From NCBI RefSeq assembly GCF_002443255.2, contig NW_019211460.1:34571952-34635951 (forward strand): DNA of 64,000 nucleotides, given 5' to 3'. Numbering within the stretch: position 1 is the first letter of the stretch; every line of letters starts with the position of its first letter. Below are positions 39,801 to 53,068 of this stretch, piece after piece. The notes under the pieces were generated by a model. That model was not told where the DNA came from. It searched no databases and was given only the letters and a program-made list of their open reading frames with translations. The position numbers were made by a program, and so were the translations under genes. This stretch comes from Varroa destructor (taxonomy: Eukaryota > Arthropoda > Arachnida > Mesostigmata > Varroidae).

Positions 39801-42800
39801 CATTATTCGCGGAGCTCCTATCGATTTTCACTTAATTCTTCGTTTACTTTGTGACGACGGTACATTCTCTTGTGTAATCCTTTAATTTTGCACCGTCGAC
39901 AATTTATTGTTATCGACAGAGTCGCCTGATACACTGCACAATTGCTATACCATTTAGTCCGCTTTGACCTTATCATGAGGACTGGCTAACATCAACTACT
40001 GCATCTTGAGGGTAACTAGCCGCTCTCTGATCTGGCAAAAAAAGGGTTTCTATAGTTTAGACATGCTCAGCATTTCACTTCTTTCCTATTGCCGTCTATG
40101 TTTATCTGCATGGTAGCCCGGCGATCGGTTGTTGTTGCTGCGAGGCTTTCACAAGACCCGTCAATATTTTCAACTTACTTCTTTGATCGGTGGGTACACC
40201 TGAAGGTTTTGGCAATTGTACCGTATCCTTCGCGGCCAATTAACTGTTAGAACTGGACATCTCCTAAAGAGAACTCTGAAGACTTAGCTGGCTCAGTCTT
40301 AATCGACCGAACGCGAAAATATATCATTATCATTTGTTTATATTAGATTCAATCAGTATAGCAGTAAGTTAATCATAAGGCCGGAAAAATATAGCATTTA
40401 GTCGATTTCAGGAGAGGCGATGCATTGATATTTCCCTACAATTATTACGGCACTTTTCTCCATAGAGTTCCAACTAATAACAGCGTATTTAGCTAGGAAA
40501 CTTAAAGCACGTGAAGCGGTCTAGGTTCGAAACTGCGCAGAAACATATTTTGTGTTAGGAGCCGACCGTTCCTCAGAGTACTCGACGGCACTACACTTGC
40601 TTTACACATTTATTTAAATAATCGCAAAAACCCGATGTAATGTTTTTTTTTTTAACTACTTTCTTAAATTTGCTGAATGTAGGCGTCTGCTTTCGGACAT
40701 TTCTCGAACACGCTGCATACCAATATGGGTGGTGTTCTGGACAGTTAAACTTGCGGATATACGAAAAAAAATATATATTATTACGATCAATGATAAAATA
40801 TTTGCTTTCTGATCTTTCGCCGGATCTTACGAATGTTATTTACATTCAATACAAATGAAGTTAGGATTTGCATTCATCCCATTAGTGATTAATCCTGACT
40901 GCCTTTCACAAGCAACTCTAGGCTACCTTTGCTTGGAAAATCATCAGCTTGAATAAACGTTTCATGCTCGTACTGATGTTAAGCTTTGTTGCAGGCGACG
41001 GGTACTTTATAGCGTAATACGAAGCGGGTCTATGCCCGATTTCGACTTTAGACCACCTCACATATTTCCAGGTTTATAGGGCAAACGCGTTTCTTTGACC
41101 ATTATTTTTTACAGTTAGTTCGGATTATGTAAAAACCTTTTTTAAAAGAATATGCTGTTGCATGCATGACGTATATATTCAAGCTGTTCTCGGACAGGTA
41201 AATATTTAGTGTGGCTTATTCTGTGGGATCTTGGAAATAGTATAATATAGTAAAACGTTCGTACCAAATCCGAAATACGCAACAAAAGACCATCCGAAGT
41301 AATAATGTTACCAGATGGATCGTTGTTGGCGAAAAGATAGTCTATAGAATATCGATGATAGCCTTGAATCGACAATGAAGGTTTAAGAATGAATGGCGGC
41401 TGTAGTTTGAAACGCTGAATTGCGGAGACTCAATGATCTTTTATTTATGTATGTTATCAATAGCAGATATTTAGATAGAGTTATATTAAAAATATATAGA
41501 AAAAAATGAATGGTTTTTAAAAAGTACATTCAGTTCTTGTTTTAGACATGCGTTTACCTTTTTTGTTGCCATATTATAGGCTGAAATTGGCGTAATTACA
41601 GGTTTACGCCCGACTGCTGAAAAAATAAGTGTTTAACAAATTGTCATAATAACATCGGCCGGAAAGAAGCTTTATTGCTTTACAGCCATTACTGTGAAAA
41701 TTAAGCCGCAGACACCACTGCGCTCACCACGCACCCGGGGGGTTGATCTGCCAAGTTTACCTCGTCTGACGTGTTCCCCCAGTGCGTTTAAATAAGAGAA
41801 TGCCTAGAATACCATTTGATAAATATATTTGAGTATTATGAAATGTTCATCTCAGACGAGTACTCGACGTTTCGCTACGCTCGCGAACCAGTTAGGAACC
41901 AATCTTGTAAAACATGTAACTATTAAAATCATCGTTAACTTCGAGCTCGGTGGAACCGAGGTGTCGCGAAAGTACAGCGTTGAAGACAGCGTCGAGCAGG
42001 GATATTCTTGAAATTACGTTTCTGTCATATATTTGAAGTTCTATTACACCTAAACGCAATAGGTAGAGAAACCTAAGTTGAGTGATGATGACCGAACTAA
42101 AATATAAAACCTAACACCTACCTTCATTTCAAAACTCAACGTATTACCAAATCTATTTCCAGCTTTATTTGCCAGTTGTGCGCAGCCCAAATAAGCCTAG
42201 AGGTCAACCTTGCTATAATAAGTTAATCGTTAACCACGGGGTAGGCCATTAAATCTGAAAAAAGAAAAAAACTATAATGAAGTGCAATCAACCCCACAAT
42301 CATAGATATTATATTATCGTTTATCCCGTGCACGTAACGTTTAAGTCAACTTAGAGAATCTAGGTTGGCACAATTGTACTCTTCTTCATTTTGGTAGAGT
42401 AGACTAGATCTTCCTTATACCGCTAGTAAAAACCTAGTAATTGCAAGCGACGTATGATCGACAAAAAAGAGCTAAGCCTTTAACAAAAAAAGAGAGGTAT
42501 TTACGATCAAGCAGCCTAAACTAACCTAACCTGCCTTTAAACTTTAATGATGTGAACCGAGCTTGCTTGGTTAATAAAGGCTGATATTATCATATTTTGA
42601 ATCGAAATTTCTTTACAGCTAGTTGCCTCCAAATTATTTTTAAGTTTGTCGGCCTCTTTGCTATGCATCTGTTGGTACTGGACAAAAACGGTGGAAGCAA
42701 GGAAACATAAGCTAACGAACGTCCACACAAGCAACACTGTAGAAATGTATAGAAGAAGTTGGCTCGCTTGAACAGTTTCCTCCGATGCTTCGTTTTTACG

Positions 42801-42830
42801 TGATTAAGACGGTTTTTTTTTACTTACTTC

Positions 42831-42850
42831 TTTTTTTTTTTTTTTTTTTT
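42831..42850. repeat. Poly-T tract
   Basis: Twenty consecutive T, closely preceded by a T9 run and flanked on both sides by ACTT-containing words. On the minus strand it could mark a retroposed poly(A) tail, but no retrocopy is recognisable beside it. Confidence 0.9.
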
Positions 42851-43430
42851 ACTTGACTTCTTGCATTGATTTAGTAGACAATATAGCTAACGTGATACGT
42901 CATTCTCCCATTTTAGCTATAACTAAATCCAAGGGCATGTGCAGTAGATTTCAAAATATCATTTCCACTTCTATCGTGTGTTTTTGGGAACCTAACCATG
43001 ACACACTTGCCAGGCCAGCCATGCGTAGTTGTATGACTGCCTGCCGCTGGTTCAATGTAAACGTAATAAGATATATTGTAAAAAAGATGATGAACTTTAG
43101 CAACGTTCTTATTCCCTATTATATAAATGACATATGTTACGATCGGGCGCGTGTGATGAAGTATAGTGTTTACATAATATTCTATGATAGTATTTTTAAC
43201 AGCTGAGCACTTGTGCCAGGTGAGTCAACCCCGACTCATCTTTTTCATGGGCCGGTGCTATGCCTATTCCGTTTGTTGGATGTACGAATAGTGTAATCCT
43301 AGATTCTTGCTTTGGCCTTACCTTTGCGAGCCGACGAGATCCCGCTGCTCTCGAGTGGCTCCCCGGTGACCCGTTCAGAAACCTCCTTCAGTAGCGGTAG
43401 TAGAACTCATGGCAAACGAATTCGGGCGGC

Positions 43431-43486
43431 GGGGTTACTGAGGATTCCGGGGGCAAGGCTGCTGCCTTGGCCCCTGCTGTAACCCC
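43431..43486. repeat. Nested inverted repeats (two-storey hairpin)
   Basis: The outer arms GGGGTTAC (43431-43438) and GTAACCCC (43479-43486) are perfect. Nested inside, GGGGGCAAGG (43449-43458) and CCTTGGCCCC (43465-43474) pair with a single mismatch around the loop CTGCTG. The result is a stem, internal loop, stem arrangement like that of structured RNAs or element termini. The surrounding few hundred bases are GC-richer than the flanks. Confidence 0.6.
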
Positions 43487-43697
43487 CAAGGTAACTTGTG
43501 CTGGCTAGTGTGGAAAGAAGAAACACAACATAAGCATCAAGAAAGGCAGTGCAAGGCAGTCTACATAGGTGGGCCCACAGGGCATATAGATCGTCTTTAT
43601 TTGCGTACCGTACAAGCATCCGCTAGCAAGCGGCATGCAGAGGTACATTACGTTGGTCAAGCAGAACTAGGCAGAACGCATACACCCACACGCATGA

Positions 43698-43712
43698 ACA
43701 CACACACACACA
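43698..43712. repeat. (CA)n microsatellite
   Basis: About seven CA units, followed by an imperfect extension. Confidence 0.9.
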
Positions 43713-43810
43713 CCCACACTTAGAAGCAAAAAAGAAAGCTGAATCTACTCCTAAGAGAGATGCGCTGATCATGGCTACAACTTTCCATTAGCTGGCGCCA
43801 CTGTGCAGAC

Positions 43811-43830
43811 AAGAAGAAGAAGAAGCAGCA
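43811..43830. repeat. GAA/CAG-type triplet tract
   Basis: An AAG/AGA triplet run merging into CAG/CAA/CGC triplets up to about 43,860. Such tracts can encode homopolymeric residues, but no supported gene covers it. Confidence 0.75.
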
Positions 43831-45649
43831 ACTAACAGCGACAGCAACAGCAGCGCCGCCGTGAATGGATAAATGGCTTGAGCAATCTAACGAAACAAAG
43901 GTATACTAGCAAGACATAATTAACTAATTAATATTATGATTCACTATACTATATGCGCTCGAGGGGGAGGCCAGTCATCCTTCTTTGTTTTTAGTTATAA
44001 TTAGCTTGCCTTCGTTCAAAGGTCAACGTTGTTATATAATAGTACAATAACCCGTATCAAGAAATAGGTATATTTGTGTTACATATCCGTATCACAAAAT
44101 GTGTGTGTTGAAAGCTCGAAACTACCAGCAATTCATATAATTCGTACGACAACTCATAAGCCTCTTAATAAATAGAAAATTAATACTACGAATCGTATCT
44201 TGTTGTAAGCCTTTTCACGCATTCATCTAGTTATCTATTGTTTGTCATTAACTCCGAATGCACCTATGACTAACTTTTTCGCCTGATGAACTCGTACGTT
44301 AGCCTCACGCCAAGTAAAGCAACTATTGTGTCATTAGCAGGCTGTACGGACTCGCAAGGACGTCCGCTGTACAATGGTCCTGGTGTGCCTTTTGGTGAAA
44401 GGATCACTGAACTTTGACAAAAATGGGGATATAGCGCTGAGGTGATTAATACAGCGCACGACTATAGTCGTGAAGTCCAACGTTCAAAAGCTGCTGTCTC
44501 CCACATTCGGTCGACATATACCGCCATTCTGTCTGTTAACAACCTGATTTAGTACCGTTGTTCATGACGTCATCAACCTAAATCACCGGTTCGCAATCTA
44601 TCTAAACTAATTAAAAAGAAAGCATCAGCCTTTCTCCTTTTCTGTAAGAGGCCACATACGTTGATGATCAAGGTTTAACAGCTTTCCATTGTCAAACGCA
44701 TGTTATAACTCGCCAGTTGCCACCGCTGAACTTCAAATTTTGTTCTATTTTTACTTTCGGCTACAGAAATCGGTGATGCAGCTTGATAGGTCTTCATTGT
44801 CTTCTAACGAATGTAGATGAGGATGAAGAAGGGCACCCAGTAACTTCGGCGTAGTCTTCGGTTCATGCCAGCCGCTGGAAGCGAGCGTTGCCTCTCATCT
44901 TCAATGGACCAACTTGGCTTTCCGTGTAGAGGACGGCCAGCCGACGGTTAGCCTTCTTTGCCCTCCAACGGCGTCTCGCCTTTGTGTCCCTGGAGAATGA
45001 ACGAGCCGCTTTCAACTAAAGGAAACGGCAAGGCAAATTCGAGACGCTACGAAGGAATAAATACACTCTTCTTCTCTGCCAGTTGCCAAAGAACTGGGCT
45101 GGGAGAAAGCTAGTGTGAGCGCTGGGTTCAAGTTTGCCTCAAGTTCCAATCGAACTTGAAGCGCCAGCCAGTCTGGCCCTGTAAAACTCCATCTGGATGC
45201 CCACCCCTCAGTTTCGTGGACTACCCTCTAACGACTCGCTAACTACATCGTTGCTAATTCTCTGCGTTCTTCCCAACCTTCTATCACCGGCCACAGACTG
45301 TACATCGGTAACCCCCCACGGCGAACGGCGCAGTTTGTGCTACCCCATAACCCCGTCTACCCTTACGACTGTCACTGCTCCTACTAGAACCGCTGCACAA
45401 CTACGACTCCATTGAATCCCTACAGACCGTGGCGAATAACTGTTGAAAAACAGTAATGCAATCGATTGTTGCAGAGACTTTACCTTTTACCAGACGAAAT
45501 GAGTGACGACATACGAAGCGCTAAGCTAAACAGTCAAGGGCTACGTAAGGAACAGAACACTAAATTGTTATTGTGGTGGTACGATACAAACGTCGAGTGT
45601 TGCGAAAAGTTATTCAGATGCCACTGGTTTGCCACTTCGTTTTATAAAG

Positions 45650-45669
45650 AAAAAAAAAAAAAAAAAAAA
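45650..45669. repeat. Poly-A tract
   Basis: Twenty consecutive A. It could be the tail of an old retroposed copy, but no target-site duplication or source gene is evident. Confidence 0.85.
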
Positions 45670-47312
45670 GGAGGAATGAAGCGAAGCTTCAGATATTTCA
45701 ATTTGAAATAAACAACAAATACTGGTTACTTCAGATGATATCAATTTCCCTATCGGCGCAAGCTTTAACGGGCTTTCAAAAGAAAGTCCCTGTTCGCCGA
45801 CCCAACATCTACCCATTAAGCGTAAACATTAAGCAACGGGGTTCGAGCTCTATGAGGAGCATTATCAATTGAGCTTAAATTTTGATTTCATATTATTTTG
45901 ATTTCGTATATTAGGGTTACTAAGACGAAAATGATGCACCAATAAATAATATTCCAGTTTGTATTTTCATTGGGAGAATGAAATGTGTGCCAGAAGGAGC
46001 TCACGAGAACAATATGGTTTTACAGGAAGAGAATCACCTGATCGCTACGAGCGAAACAGTCATTTGTTAATCGCGCACCTTTAGCAACTGAAATTGGCTA
46101 AAACGTTATGTGAGTTTACATGGCTTAGGAAATGCTAAAATCAGTTGCTAGAAAATCAGTTTCGGTGCTAGAAAGTGTTTAGAAATAATAAACTTGTTTT
46201 TACAAACCTCTAATTGACAGTCCTGTTGGATACTACGAAGTGGATACGGGAGGCGCATGTTCTCTACCTCACGTTCACCCACCCTATATAGGTTCTATCG
46301 AAAAGGGTCAGGTGCCTCATGCATCTAGAGGGTTAATATCCCCGAGGCAATTTTTTTCCGAAAAAAAAAAAGTCATACATTTCTGACAAGGCAAAACGTG
46401 AATATAAAAAGAAGATAAATCCATATCAACAGTAGTATCGTAGAACAAACCGTAAGTACTATTAGGTTAGCCATTGCAGTTACTGCTGCTGGCGAATGTC
46501 TATGGCGTATATTTGATTAATATGCTAATAGGCTACACAGTACTAGCTGGCCTTTATCCTTCAATACGTGCCTCTGACCTAGTTCTTAGCCCGTAGCTAT
46601 TTAAATATGTTAATAAAATCCTTTGAGAGATACTAACGCTGAATAAATACTACGGCAGATAGATGAGATGACAACGACGAGGCACCAGCAACGCTTCTAA
46701 TGCAGTCATATCAGGCCATTCTCGCATCAGGTCGTCTATCGTCGCTAGTTTATTGCTAGTCTTTCGCTCTTTTTTCTACAGCAATATCTTACCTCCCTTT
46801 GACTAAGTGATTTCAAAGTTCGGCGCCAACATCGCCTCTTCGATCATCAATCATCGAAGCGATGTCGGCAAAATTACACATATATTATTATTATTACTAT
46901 CTTGATTGCTCAGCTGTCCATCTTAACCCAGAAAAACTACGTGCAACGATTATGTGACCCGTCCATAGCCCACCAAACATGTTAAGTGTTGCATACCGGG
47001 AAAGGCTTTCGTGAGTGTACACGGGTCTTTCGCACAGCCCTACAATATATTCTTCACGTGAAGTCAATTTCTAAATTGAATTGTCATGCTATATGACAGG
47101 TTTGCATTATTCGGTAGAGTAAATGAAAAAGTCTTTCAAATTCAAGGGAAGCCAAGTAGATTCTACAGAAAACAGTTGGGAAATGAGTGCATTCTATTTT
47201 CATACTATATCGCAAGGATCGCTTTAACCTTTATCTTTCGAAGAAAAGAGATCTGCATATTAATATCATTAAACAGGCCATGTAACCGTAGACATTGACC
47301 CCCCGTCCTCCC

Positions 47313-47329
47313 ATATATATATATATATA
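47313..47329. repeat. Short (AT)n tract
   Basis: Alternating A and T over about 17 bases after a C-rich stretch. Confidence 0.9.
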
Positions 47330-50300
47330 GCAGTTTTAAAAGTACCAGTTTAACGCTTGATTAAATGTGGACAAGTTGTTGGCTATCCCGCTCCTTTTTT
47401 GCACCATCGCTACAATGCCAGTGGCAGTTACTGGATGCTATTATGGGGCTCTGCATGCAGAGCCCGAGTTTGGCACCGCCTTAGCCGTCATCAGCGACGA
47501 CCGTCGGTCATGATCATTTGCCAAGCCATTTGATTTGTCATATTCGTGGGCTACGCAAAGCCGACCAGCCGCTGGCCTCAGGGTTATCGCTCATAAACAC
47601 TCCATACAAGCTTCCCTTCTCCTGCTCCTCCGTTCTCGTCCTTCATCACTCGAGCCCGCACCGCTTGCGGAGGTCTTTAAATGGAACAGTAGTTTGCGCA
47701 ACTTATCTCTATTTGCTATCTGCCGCGTGCGTGAGCCACTACCATGCGACTGTGACAAATCGCACAATCATTGTGCCTCTCCTTGTCCTCGCCATTGTCA
47801 ATATATGACGGTCATATACGGCAATGTAAATGCTGTAGGCAATGAAACTGAAATTCAGCGCATAAGCAGCCTTGTGCAGCACCGGTGACCAGTATCAGCG
47901 GTTGCGATTACCCCCAACGTGATTGTTGAAAGTAACGGCGAAATGCTTTTGAGGTTCACCTGGGAAGGGGGTGGCGATGGCCATAGGGGCAAGAGTCGAC
48001 CATTTGGACAGAGCTGAATTACAACTGAACGGCCAATACATTCTGCTCCCCTCCCAGCAGCCGTGTCGAGAGCTTTATAGGAGTACAGAGAGCGAGTTAC
48101 GCCCATGCGCGTGTCACTGTGAGCACGATACTCTTCACACGTTGGCTGACCTCCTCTGTGCAATCTATATATGTAACCATTGACTGTTTCCTTCTGGGAA
48201 TTCTTAGTTCTTATTCTATGTGAGGTCAAATTAATGTTGCCAATTTGCCACACCGATCTTCCGAAAAGGGCATCGAGACAAGAACGAGTAAGAAAGGCGC
48301 GATGGAATCGAGCTAACACGGGAGGAGGGCGGACTCTAGCGGACATGTTTCTACATAGATATTTAATACACACATACGGTCATGTGTAAACACAGCGGAA
48401 GCTCTAGGACGGATCTAATAAATGTTGTAAAGTGCTAGATACGTGTGGATTTAAACGGCCACGATCGTGTACATACTGAAGACTAAGTCATGCACGAGCT
48501 GAATCGTCGCCTATATATTGACGTTGTAGCGTTTGTTGTGTATGTAGCTGACAAGGTACTGGCCTGTGAGCGTGTGATATTTTGAACCAAGCCCGGGTTC
48601 GCTCTGCGATAAAGATAAAACACGCAATCAACCGAGCGATTGGAAGTCCGAGTTTTATAAAAAGAATGGTTGTCTGATAGATGTAGATTTTGAGAGATCA
48701 TTACAACAGTTGAGAAAGTAACACCAAGAGGAAATGGAAACTTATTTACCAAGGCAATCTTTTTTGTTACAAGACAAAAATGTACGATGAGAGCTCGTTG
48801 ATCTGAGGGTGATGTATCGAAGACGATGATACAGGCAGTTTAGAAAAATACAGTAAGAGTTAGCCATTTTCAAACAGACGGCCTCTATTACGACGCACTG
48901 CCCTTAAAACAATGCATCTATACTGCTGTGGCTCTTTCGAAAGGTAAACTATTAAACCACAATAGTCTAATTTGAAATAGGAAAATTGGAGTTACCATTC
49001 TGATTGACGTTTGTCTCAGAGGCTTTAATCTCAGCTGGTCCAAATCGAACTATAATGGGCAGACAAGCAGGATCACCCAAATAACGGCCGTAATCGCATA
49101 TACTTAATTTAAGAAATTGATAGAATCTATAATAACGTTAGGTGTCGTGTGAACATCATATATGTATCTAATGTAGTAAGATCACACGGTCGTGTGTTTG
49201 GCATATACGCAATAGTTTTACCTTAGAGAAATGCTAATATCTATATGGATCTCCCTCTATATGCTACAGATGCGACTTACTATTAAAAACTATCTATACT
49301 CATTCAGCATTGACACTCAAGTAATGCCAGTTGATTCACCGACAGCGTACAAAACTGCCACACATTTGGGCCTAAAGGAACCGCTTTGATGCCCAAACTG
49401 TCCTTCGTTACTCCATTGGCAAAAAATAGTAGTGCAAAACATATTTTATCGAGATTTTGTATTTCGCTCATATCGTCGCTTCCCTCATCGCTATCTATAA
49501 ACCACTTTCGCTATCCTAGTTCCGTAGTGTCTAAGAACTGAACGTATGGCTAATTCGTAGGTTTGGAGGTAATCAACATGTCCTGATTTCAATCAAAAGT
49601 TGTTCGCCACTATTAGCGTAACCGCAGTTTGGTAGCGGCGTTTGATATGAAACGTAAAGACAGTTCACAATAAGGCGACGTTGATGGTGTTAACACGCTG
49701 CCAGGCCTAGTAGGACTTACTTGATCATTGTGGCTTGCTCGAATCATATAGGACACACCTGAGCAGGTCAATGCAAGCAGCCAGATACAGCGTGAAAATA
49801 AGTTAGTCACGAGACGGTAAAGATGCAAACAGCCGCTAACCAGTAGCTCCACGCTGCATTATCTTCAACGGTGAGATGCGGAAACGCTCTTGTAACGTTT
49901 GTCAGAGACCAAGCACATTGCCTTCGCCGGGGCCAGTGCATCGAAGTCGGTCCGTCTGTTAGCGCTGAATAGTCGTCGCAGTAAGAACTAACGGCAGCCA
50001 TAGAGTGCGCTGCAGCGTAGCTTCAGTAGAGGTAAAACGAAAAGCGACTGGTCAACGACTGAATCTGCAGGCCGCTAGACACTGACTTGAAGCTCCCGAC
50101 GCTGTTTCCGATCCGAATAAGAAGGAGCATAACCGAAAGCGAGAAAACGGGCTAGAACGAAAAAAGAGCTAAGTGTATGAAATATTTCCCTGGAGGCCAC
50201 CAGGGAACAATACGAGGCAGGGATGCATACACAAGCGGCAAATGTTTGCCGCTACGGGGCTGTCGAGTAGTGCCTTGTTTCACTGAGTTGCTCTTCTTTT

Positions 50301-52944
50301 CTCTCACTCACCGTTACCACTAGTCGCCGCTTTTGCTATAACCCGCTATATTCAAAGTGCCAGAGTCCTTGTTTCCTTTCGACCCCGCCTAGATCCGACC
50401 TGCCAGGCACAACACAGGCGTGGATACTATTCCTAGCGCTGCTGGTTCTTGCCGGCTCATTCACTTGCTCGTGCGCGCGTCCTGTGGCCCCCCAATCGCG
50501 CAAGCACTCCTCACACATGCATGCACCCAAAATGCGCACAAACAAAATAGTGGCATGATTGTGGGGGCGTAGAGTGTAAAACAGAGGCGAACTAGAAGAA
50601 GCTGAACGGGCGGCCAGCCAACGGTAAGACAGCACCCAACGAGATACGGGGGTACGGAGAGTAAAGCGAGATCATCTGGGAAATTACTTCGTGCCAATCG
50701 CCAGGTCCGCGTCATTTCATCGGCTTCTCTTCATCGACTTGCAACCTACCAAAAATGGAACAGAGAAAAAGCGACCAAAAAAGAGATGGAACGAGTGAAA
50801 CGTTTTGCCGCTGCTACCGCTTCCGCTGCTCGTCCTATTTGGTCCGATCGGCACAAGCGGTCGAAGGGTTTCTTTGGCTGATAACAATCGTGCTCCCACT
50901 AACTTCCTACAACTAAACGTTTGCTACTATTGCCATGCGTATTCGCTTTGATAGAACGACCATACAGGCCAAAATATCGTGCCTGCGATCGCAGTGAACA
51001 ATGACAATGATTATAATGATAGTAATTTTGGCTTTTTTTTAAAAAGGGACAAACGTGTCTGTAGTCTTGAAACGGGCCAATATATTGACAACAGCAGTAT
51101 TTACTTGTAGGTTTTTAAAATAGCAAAGGACGAGGTGAATCGGTTGTTGATGAGAGCGAGGATCAGCGGTTTCCCTTACGTTCCACCTGAAGGAGCAAAT
51201 CTTTTTATTAAAAGCAACGTTTTCTGAAAAGGCTGTTGGTGAGTTCTCTAATTCGACCAAATGTTCGCCTTGAAACATCCTATATGTCCCGACGGTTTGA
51301 TGGACAGGGTGCACAACTTAAGAGACTTCAGGTTCAGAATTCTATCGCCGGTGATTCTTTAATCTTTCAAATTATTATCTTCCATTCATTTTTGCGTCGT
51401 CTTCAATAGTACCAAACTCTTCGCTAATAATATGCTACGCCGTACAACAAGCTATGACCCCATATAAAGCGTGCGTTCATTATAAGGGGTTTTTAAGCCC
51501 TAAAAGATTGAACGCTTTCAACTCACCAATGAGACAATATCGAGAACAGCAGATATTTCTCATAGATGACATCTCACAAAGCTGAAAGTGTTGTTGTTTG
51601 GTTCAGAATTGCTTTCAAACAGTATAATTTATCCTTTTCATCATTTTTGGGCTTATACGTTATATCCAGGCTCGCTTAACCCAGAATGGGTCTCTGCCCA
51701 TGATCGACCCCAATGAGAAAATCACAATGCTCAGGAAATATGAACGTAATTACACGCACTCGAAGTATCGTCATTCATACACGTTGAGCACGTAATGACG
51801 CGTGCGTAACAGCAGTTGAGATAGCAGATGCCCTTTTCTAGCCCATATCTGTCTGTAACGTTTGCAAATGCTCATATTCGTTACAATTCTATCTATATAC
51901 AATCATATCTTAAAAGATCTAGGCTACTTTTTGCCTCACTGCTGACTCTTCAGATACCTCCTCCTGCCGTTCATTCCGGATAAATTTACTGTCAATGATA
52001 TTGACGGCCTTAATGTTGAACTCTGTAAACTGTTCTTAAAGAATATTGTGCATAAATCCTTCCATTGGCTTCCATTTGTGACAGGCGCACTAGTTTAGAT
52101 GTTGTGCGATATCCCAACAGCTTTATAAGTATTTGAAGATAATTAGCCACATGTTTTGTTAATATTGAATGTAAAATATGGTAAAAGTCACGCGCCTTGA
52201 TGTGATTTTTGCCCTTTGTCATCATATTTTTAAAATGCTTAAATAATAATAATTTTTATTTTTATCCCTTTTATATTTCGATGACGCAGAAGATCCGTAT
52301 GTATGATCGTTCCCAACCGTGTTTAGTTATTACCGATATACTTTTTAATATATTCAACCATATGCTGAATGTCAAGTCTAGCATTTAAAGAATACATTAT
52401 ATCGATCAATGCATGACATCTAGTCAGATGTTGCCCGCGCAACAGACTAAATATCCGTAGTTTCTCACCGCCTGTAGCCTTAAGGCAGCAAGACGCTCAT
52501 ACAGCCCATTGCTTACACAGACAATCGGTACAATTATAACCGATGGAAGTCATCCACCTATCAGCTCCACAGATTTCATCTCTAGCCGGCGCCTGGCCAA
52601 ATAATATAGCAACAAAACATTTCAATGGATCTATGCCTACGACAGCAATAGGGACTAGCCGGCTTTCAAGCAACACCGTCGTGCCGCTAGAGAAGCTGCC
52701 ATCGATATGCTTCAGTTGTTAGACACGGCTTCGATAGGCCCAAGCCCGCGCTCTACTGTTTTGGTCGGTGGGGAGCGAGGGCGGACGGGCGCTCCGACTC
52801 GAGCCTCCTGAATATCACAGCGGCATCGACTCCAAAACAGCAATCATCACAGTGATGTATAAGCGAATTCAATGAGAACGCAACTTGTTTGCGCAAAAGT
52901 GACACTTTTTGACGAGAAGAGAACAGGGTGGTGTATCTACTAAA

Positions 52945-52971
52945 ATGGCTGATATGTCTGGTAGTCGGTAG
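52945..52971 (+). promoter_or_regulatory. Possible upstream ORF in the zinc-finger gene leader
   Basis: An ATG in good context (AAAATGG) starts an eight-codon frame (MADMSGSR, stop TAG) about 100 bases before the main start at 53069. If the leader is unspliced, this uORF would be met first and would lower translation of the main frame. A plausible 3' splice site (TGTTTCCTAG, ending at 53060) lies between them, so the uORF may instead be intronic. Confidence 0.3.
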
Positions 52972-53068
52972 TAGCGTAACAAGCGACAAGCGACTAATCG
53001 TTTTAGCGTTAAGATTAGATGCAAGCTTTGCAGTCGGAGCAGAGTGGCTGTGTTTCCTAGCCCGCAAA

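Larger units (their letters stand above)
35420..52900. other. Non-coding stretch, no gene recognised
   Basis: This is mostly AT-rich spacer with GC-richer patches at 36.0-36.4, 44.8-45.4, 47.5-48.4 and 50.3-50.9 kb. The largest open frame is 172 codons on minus (47855-48373), overlapped by three plus frames and without recognisable content. Simple repeats and three notable hairpins inside it are listed separately. I found no tRNA: the few GTTCGA-type T-loop matches (for example near 29150, 40525 and 45840) lack flanking stems. Confidence 0.55.

Noticed and set aside
40510..40545. GGTTCGAAAC as a tRNA T-loop
   Set aside because: The flanking five bases do not pair and no anticodon or acceptor stem is present; the same holds for similar words near 29150, 45120, 45840 and 57900.
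47855..48373. 172-codon minus-strand ORF
   Set aside because: No domain, overlapped by three plus-strand frames, no convincing splice sites or start context; GC-rich background explains it.
52928..53068. Extending the zinc-finger protein upstream to 52928
   Set aside because: The extension begins at GTG, has no ATG, is hydrophobic and unlike the rest, and a 3' splice site sits just before the ATG at 53069.
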